This document shows, in pieces, positions 33,378 to 36,748 of a stretch of 36,748 nucleotides of DNA (position 1 is its first letter; each line of letters opens with the position of its first letter). The translations under genes were made by a program, and so were the position numbers. Origin of the DNA: Kitasatospora phosalacinea (GTDB taxonomy: Bacteria > Actinomycetota > Actinomycetes > Streptomycetales > Streptomycetaceae); the NCBI RefSeq assembly GCF_000716545.1, contig NZ_JNWZ01000067.1, forward strand, positions 1 through 36,748. Direction: 5' to 3'. The notes under the pieces are model-generated. The model was not told the origin of the DNA. It worked only from the letters and a program-made list of their open reading frames with translations, and made no database searches.

Positions 33378-33992
33378 TCACGGCGCGTTCTCCTGGCCTT
33401 GGAAGCTCGCGTCGTCGGTCGTTGCGGAGTGTTCGGCGGGCGCGGTGAGGTGCCTGGTGGCGTCCAGGGTCTCCCGAATGTGCCGGGCGAGGGTGTGCTG
33501 GTCGGCGTCGTTGATCCAGCGGTCGAAGGCGACCTTGAACGCGGCGATCCCGATTTCGGCCGCGAGTGCCGCGGTGGCGGAATCCAGGCCGCGCCCCCGA
33601 AGCGCGTGGTCGAGGGTGGAGACGAGTGAGGCCTGTTTGGCCAGTTCGCGTTCCTGCAGTTCGGGATTGGCGGCGATGACGGCTTGGCGCTGCCGTACCA
33701 GTTCTGCGCGTTCTTCGAAGACCGGAGCGGCTTCGGTCAGCGCGTGTGTGATCACCTCCAGTGGCGCCAGGGAGTCGGCGGCGGCCGTGGCGTGCGCGAG
33801 GACGTCGACCAGGGCGTTGGGCTGGAAGAGGACTTCCCGCTTGTCGACGAAGTGCCGGTAGAAGGTGCGTTCGGTGACCTCGGCCCGGGCGGCGATCTCC
33901 GCCACGGTGGTGGCTTCGAAGCCCTTGTCGTTGTAGAGCTCCATCGCCGCCTTCTCCAGTCGGCCTCGCGCATCGGGTTTCCATCGGCTCAT
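33378..33992 (-). CDS. TetR family transcriptional regulator
   Basis: A 204-residue TetR regulator. DNA-binding domain: RGRLEKAAMELYNDKGFEATTVAEIAARAEVTERTFYRHFVDKREVLF, the canonical form. The C-terminal domain (PVFEERAELVRQRQAVIAANPELQERELAKQASL) is of the MftR/TetR_C type often seen in actinobacteria. It is divergent from an SDR gene across a 136-base spacer with a dense set of TGACA repeats, so it most likely represses that SDR and probably the esterase behind it. Codon choice is less GC-extreme than in most of the window. Confidence 0.9.
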   Translation of the reverse strand: MSRWKPDARGRLEKAAMELYNDKGFEATTVAEIAARAEVTERTFYRHFVDKREVLFQPNALVDVLAHATAAADSLAPLEVITHALTEAAPVFEERAELVRQRQAVIAANPELQERELAKQASLVSTLDHALRGRGLDSATAALAAEIGIAAFKVAFDRWINDADQHTLARHIRETLDATRHLTAPAEHSATTDDASFQGQENAP

Positions 33993-34012
33993 GCTCCGAT
34001 CCTACACACCGA

Positions 34013-34085
34013 TGACAGAATCTGACATCAGAGTGATGACAGTGACTGACATGGGTGCTACGGTGATGTCACGAACTGACATCAC
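34013..34085. promoter_or_regulatory. Repeated TetR operator array between TetR and SDR
   Basis: GTGATGTCA-cgaac-TGACATCAC (34063-34085) is a perfect 9-bp inverted repeat. Upstream are TGACA motifs at 34013, 34023, 34037 and 34047, arranged as two 24-base units (GATGACAG-N4-TGACAT). A near-perfect repeat CTGACATCA-gag-TGATGACAG lies at 34022-34042. Confidence 0.7.
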
Positions 34086-34128
34086 GGCTCTTCGCCCCGG
34101 CGGGGAGCCCGCAGCAAAGGGCAGCACC

Positions 34129-35052
34129 ATGCGCGTATTCGTCACCGGAGCCTCCGGACATCTCGGCTCCGCGGTCGTTCCCGAGCTCATCAAAGCGGGG
34201 CACCAGGTCGTCGGGCTGGCACGCTCGGACAAATCCGCCGCCGCGTTGACGGCTGTCGGCGCCGAGGTGCACCGAGGCGACCTCGATGACCTCGACGGCC
34301 TCGCGGCGGCCGCCGCTGCGGCTGACGGGGTCGTCCACCTGGCCTTCAAGCACGACGCCATGTTCGCCGGCGACTTCGACGGCGCGGTCGCAGCGGATCT
34401 GCGCGCCGTCGACACGCTCGGGAACGCGCTCGCTGGCACCGGCAAGCCTCTGGTGGCCACATCGGGAACCGCGCTGTTCGCCTTCGCGGGACTGCAGGGC
34501 ACCCTCACCGAGGCCGACGTGCTCGACGCGGGACCGCGGATCGAGGCCGAGAACGCGGTGGTCGCATTCGCCGACCGTGGCATCCGGTCGTCCGTCGTCC
34601 GGCTCACTCCGACCGTGCACAGCTCCCTGGACCACAACGGCTTCATCCCGACCTTCATCTCCATCGCCCGCTCCGAGGGCGTCTCGGCTTACGTCGGCGA
34701 CGGGGCCAACCGCTGGCCCGCCGTGCACACGCTCGACGCGGCGCGCCTGTACCGGCTGGCGCTGGAATCCGCACCGGCGGGGTCACGGCTGCACGCCGTC
34801 GACGACGAGGGGATCACCTTCCGCCAGATCGCCGAGGGCATCGGCCGAGGGCTGAACCTGCCCGTGGTCAGCATCGCGCCGACCGAGGCCGAGGCCCACT
34901 TCGGCTTCCTGAGCGCTCACGCCCAGGCCGACAACCCGGCCTCCAGCGCGCTGACCCGCGACCTCCTGGGCTGGACGCCCGTCCAGCCCGGCCTCGTCGA
35001 CGATCTCGGCCAAGGCCACTACTTCGATGCCCCCGCCACCACCGTGCGCTGA
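34129..35052 (+). CDS. NAD(P)-dependent extended SDR / epimerase-like oxidoreductase
   Basis: A 307-residue atypical/extended SDR. The Rossmann loop GASGHLG is at 7-13 in MRVFVTGASGHLGSAVVPELIKAGHQVVGLARSD. Acidic GDLDDLDGL follows where NAD-specific residues usually sit. The central active-site Tyr region is not the standard YxxxK, as in NmrA-like and SDR_a5-type members. The open frame starts earlier, but the ATG at 34129 is the family start and has AAAGGG upstream. It is divergent from the TetR gene and 123 bases before the esterase gene on the same strand, suggesting one regulated unit. Substrate unknown. Confidence 0.88.
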   Translation: MRVFVTGASGHLGSAVVPELIKAGHQVVGLARSDKSAAALTAVGAEVHRGDLDDLDGLAAAAAAADGVVHLAFKHDAMFAGDFDGAVAADLRAVDTLGNALAGTGKPLVATSGTALFAFAGLQGTLTEADVLDAGPRIEAENAVVAFADRGIRSSVVRLTPTVHSSLDHNGFIPTFISIARSEGVSAYVGDGANRWPAVHTLDAARLYRLALESAPAGSRLHAVDDEGITFRQIAEGIGRGLNLPVVSIAPTEAEAHFGFLSAHAQADNPASSALTRDLLGWTPVQPGLVDDLGQGHYFDAPATTVR

Positions 35053-35175
35053 GCCCACCCCTCTTCTCCATCCCGGTCCGGTCCGCTCGCCCGTCCAGAC
35101 GGCTCGGCGGAACCGGGCCACACCCGTCACTCCCTGCGCGACCGGCTGATGTGCAGCCGAAAAGAGACGAACAAC

Positions 35176-36159
35176 ATGAACACCAAGAACACACACGAGC
35201 GGATCGCCCCGGAACTCGCCGAGGTCCTGAAGGCCGTGCCGATGACGGAGGCAGGGGTGTTCGACCTCAGCGACCTGGAAGGCACGCGCGCCGGCGTCCG
35301 CGCCTTCGCCGAGGCGATCGCTGCCCAGATACCGGACGAGCCGTCCGTGTCGGTCGAAGAGGTCCGGGCGCCCCGCCCGGACGGATCCACCCTCGCCATC
35401 CGGCTGTTGCGGCCCACCGAGGAGGCCGGGCCACTGCCGGCACTGGTCTGGTTCCACGGCGGCGGGCAGGTCCTCGGGTACGCGGCCCAGGACGACCCCA
35501 CCCTCAAGCACCTCGTCCTGGAGGTCGGCTGCATCGTGGCCTCCGTCGACTACCGGCTCGCGCCGGAGGCCCCCGCCCCGGCCGCCGCCGAGGACGGCCT
35601 GCTCGCCTACCGCTGGCTTCGCAGCCAGGCAGCCGCGCTCGGCATCGATGAGGACCGCGTCGCCCTGGCCGGGCAAAGCGGCGGCGGCGGTATCGCCGCA
35701 GCCACCGCGCTCATGATCCGCGACCAAGGCGGGCCGGCGCCGCTGTTCCAGGCGCTGAGCTACCCGATGCTCGACGACCGCAACACCACCACGTCCAGCC
35801 ACGAGGTCACCGACATCGGCATCTGGGACCGCGCGACCAACATCCTGGCCTGGAAACTGATCCTCGGGGACCGCGCCGGCGCCGAGGAGGTGCCGCAGTA
35901 CAGCGCACCCGCGCGCACAACGGACCTCACCGGCCTGCCGCCCACCTTCATCGCGGCCGCCGAACTCGACGTCTTCCGCGACGAGGACCTGAGCTACGCG
36001 ACGCGGCTCCAGGCCAGCGGCGTGCCCGTCGAACTGCACCTGTACCCCGGCGCCTACCACGCCTGGGACCTCTTCGCCCCCGAAGCCGCAGTCAGCGCCG
36101 CCTACGTCCACGCCTGGCACGGATACCTGCGCCGCCAGTTCAGCACCCGTCAGCCCTGA
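35176..36159 (+). CDS. Alpha/beta hydrolase of the hormone-sensitive lipase (HSL) family
   Basis: A 327-residue carboxylesterase of bacterial family IV. The oxyanion-hole motif HGGG is at 94-97. The nucleophile elbow GQSGG at 166-170 holds Ser168. The acid is Asp265 (AAELDVFRDED), and His295 is in YPGAYHAWD. No signal peptide, so it acts inside the cell on short-chain esters or lactones. ATG at 35176 with a weak AGAGA site. It follows the SDR gene on the same strand. SDR plus HSL esterase behind a TetR repressor suggests breakdown or detoxification of a ketone or ester compound, which is inference. Confidence 0.92.
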   Translation: MNTKNTHERIAPELAEVLKAVPMTEAGVFDLSDLEGTRAGVRAFAEAIAAQIPDEPSVSVEEVRAPRPDGSTLAIRLLRPTEEAGPLPALVWFHGGGQVLGYAAQDDPTLKHLVLEVGCIVASVDYRLAPEAPAPAAAEDGLLAYRWLRSQAAALGIDEDRVALAGQSGGGGIAAATALMIRDQGGPAPLFQALSYPMLDDRNTTTSSHEVTDIGIWDRATNILAWKLILGDRAGAEEVPQYSAPARTTDLTGLPPTFIAAAELDVFRDEDLSYATRLQASGVPVELHLYPGAYHAWDLFAPEAAVSAAYVHAWHGYLRRQFSTRQP

Positions 36160-36313
36160 GCATCCGTCACGGCCCGGCTGCAGCGGTGATGGCCGACAGG
36201 CCGCCACACGGACCTGCTGACAACCGGTAACCCGCCGAACGACCCGTCACCGCGCTCCTCCTGCATCGAGGGGCCCCGTCCCGTGCGGGGCGAGGCCCTG
36301 CGGTCGGGGCCGC

Positions 36314-36456
36314 ATGCTCTGCGCGGGGTCCGTCGGGCTGCTGCTGTTCTCCGTCGGCGCGGTGGTGGCCCGCGTGCGGGCGAAGGCGTTCCACGGCATC
36401 GCCTTCCCGGCAGGTTTCCTGCTGTGGCGGCGGCCTCGGTCGGCCACTTCGCCTGA
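36314..36456 (+). pseudogene. Frameshifted C-terminal remnant of a DoxX-like membrane protein
   Basis: The frame from 36314 reads GSVGLLLFSVGAVVARVRAK then AFHGIAFPAGFL, which resembles the last two helices of DoxX-family proteins (typically VGLVLFxVGAxxAHxRAR, then YNIAFPxxFLxLA). At about 36420 the similarity jumps to the next frame, where AVAAASVGHFA and a TGA stop (36454-36456) complete the usual hydrophobic end. A single-base deletion explains the switch. No N-terminal half is found upstream. I read it as a truncated, frameshifted gene. Confidence 0.45.
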
Positions 36457-36520
36457 GGCCGCAACCGCCGTGTCGGTCAACGCCGTTGCCGCTCCGGCCG
36501 GACGCGGAAACGGCCGGAAG

Positions 36521-36564
36521 CGCCGTTCCCCGCCCGGTCGTCAGGAACCGGGCGGGGAACGGCG
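36521..36564. terminator. 18-bp-stem terminator of the discoidin-domain gene
   Basis: CGCCGTTCCCCGCCCGGT (36521-36538) pairs perfectly with ACCGGGCGGGGAACGGCG (36547-36564) around an 8-base loop. It lies 66 bases past the stop of the minus-strand gene at the right edge and can act in both directions. Confidence 0.88.
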
Positions 36565-36630
36565 CGTGGCGGTCGCCGCCCGCAGCCGGGAGGAGGCTCC
36601 CTGCTCCTCGGGCTGCGGGCGGCGGCCGGG

Positions 36631-36748
36631 TCAGGCGCCGAACACCTGGAGTTCGGAGAGCTGTCCGGCGGGCCAGCCGGTGTTGCCGGTGACGGTCAGT
36701 CGCAGGTAACGGGTGGGCGTGGCGGGGAGGTTGACGGTGACGGTGTTG
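36631..36748 (-). CDS. Discoidin (F5/8 type C) domain protein, C-terminal end only
   Basis: Partial gene entering from the right edge. The last 38 codons encode a stretch with NLPATPTRYLRLTVTG followed by GQLSELQVFGA and a TGA stop. This is the standard end of a galactose-binding-like discoidin/CBM32 domain, as found at the C-terminus of secreted glycoside hydrolases and other polysaccharide-active enzymes in Streptomyces. The catalytic part and start lie outside the window, so the enzyme cannot be named. Confidence 0.75.
   Translation of the reverse strand, partial: NTVTVNLPATPTRYLRLTVTGNTGWPAGQLSELQVFGA

Larger units (their letters stand above)
36160..36630. other. Region after the esterase with a decayed gene
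   Basis: Apart from the DoxX-like remnant (36314-36456), a weak hairpin GCCCCG/CGGGGC (36273-36291) that may end the esterase transcript, and the strong hairpin at 36521-36564, nothing recognisable was seen. Confidence 0.45.

Overview
This window is very GC-rich actinomycete chromosome, most likely from a Streptomycetaceae member (Streptomyces or Kitasatospora type). The evidence is third-position GC saturation, GTG starts, an NmtR-type metal sensor, a secreted GH11-CBM2 xylanase with Ser/Pro linker, and TetR regulators paired with small enzyme genes. No rRNA, tRNA, CRISPR array, insertion sequence or phage module was seen.

Layout. (1) 1-2.7 kb: a GNAT acetyltransferase, then a TetR-SDR pair carrying two matching TTGA-N8-TCAA operators. 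(2) 2.7-12.9 kb, minus strand: a compact organosulfur-scavenging operon. In transcription order it runs: a consensus-like promoter, a 29-codon leader peptide with seven cysteines, an AtsK-like alkylsulfatase dioxygenase, a ROK regulator, an oligopeptide-type ABC importer (lipoprotein, two permeases, fused double ATPase), and a cytoplasmic arylsulfatase. The leader is the most notable find. It sits where a cysteine-responsive attenuator would, and the stretch between it and atsK contains competing base-pairing elements. (3) 13.0-14.7 kb: a small secreted peptide, and a DHFR-fold reductase divergent from its TetR regulator. (4) 14.8-18.0 kb: a two-gene unit made of a P-loop NTPase and a protein that fuses a YrhB/Imm35-like domain, an XOO_2897-type deaminase-like domain and a SUKH-4-like domain. 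It may be a conflict or defence system. (5) 18.5-21.6 kb: a divergent, probably secondary, NAD-dependent DNA ligase and a Dps ferritin. (6) 21.6-25.0 kb: bioB-bioA-bioD, with a cysteine-rich tail on BioB. (7) 25.3-28.4 kb: a membrane-anchored protein of unknown function, an MFS exporter with its Rrf2 regulator and inverted-repeat operators, and a thioredoxin-like 2Fe-2S ferredoxin. (8) 28.5-32.5 kb: a P1B-4 metal-exporting ATPase divergent from NmtR, then the xylanase with its promoter. (9) 32.6-36.5 kb: a TetR / SDR / HSL-type esterase cassette with an elaborate repeated operator. It is flanked by decayed gene fragments (response regulator, DoxX) and looks acquired. (10) The right edge is the 3' end of a discoidin-domain protein followed by an 18-bp-stem terminator.

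A recurring theme is local regulation: nearly every small enzyme or transporter gene has its own adjacent regulator and a recognisable inverted repeat. Positions and repeats were read by eye. Family calls rest on recognised motifs, not on database searches.
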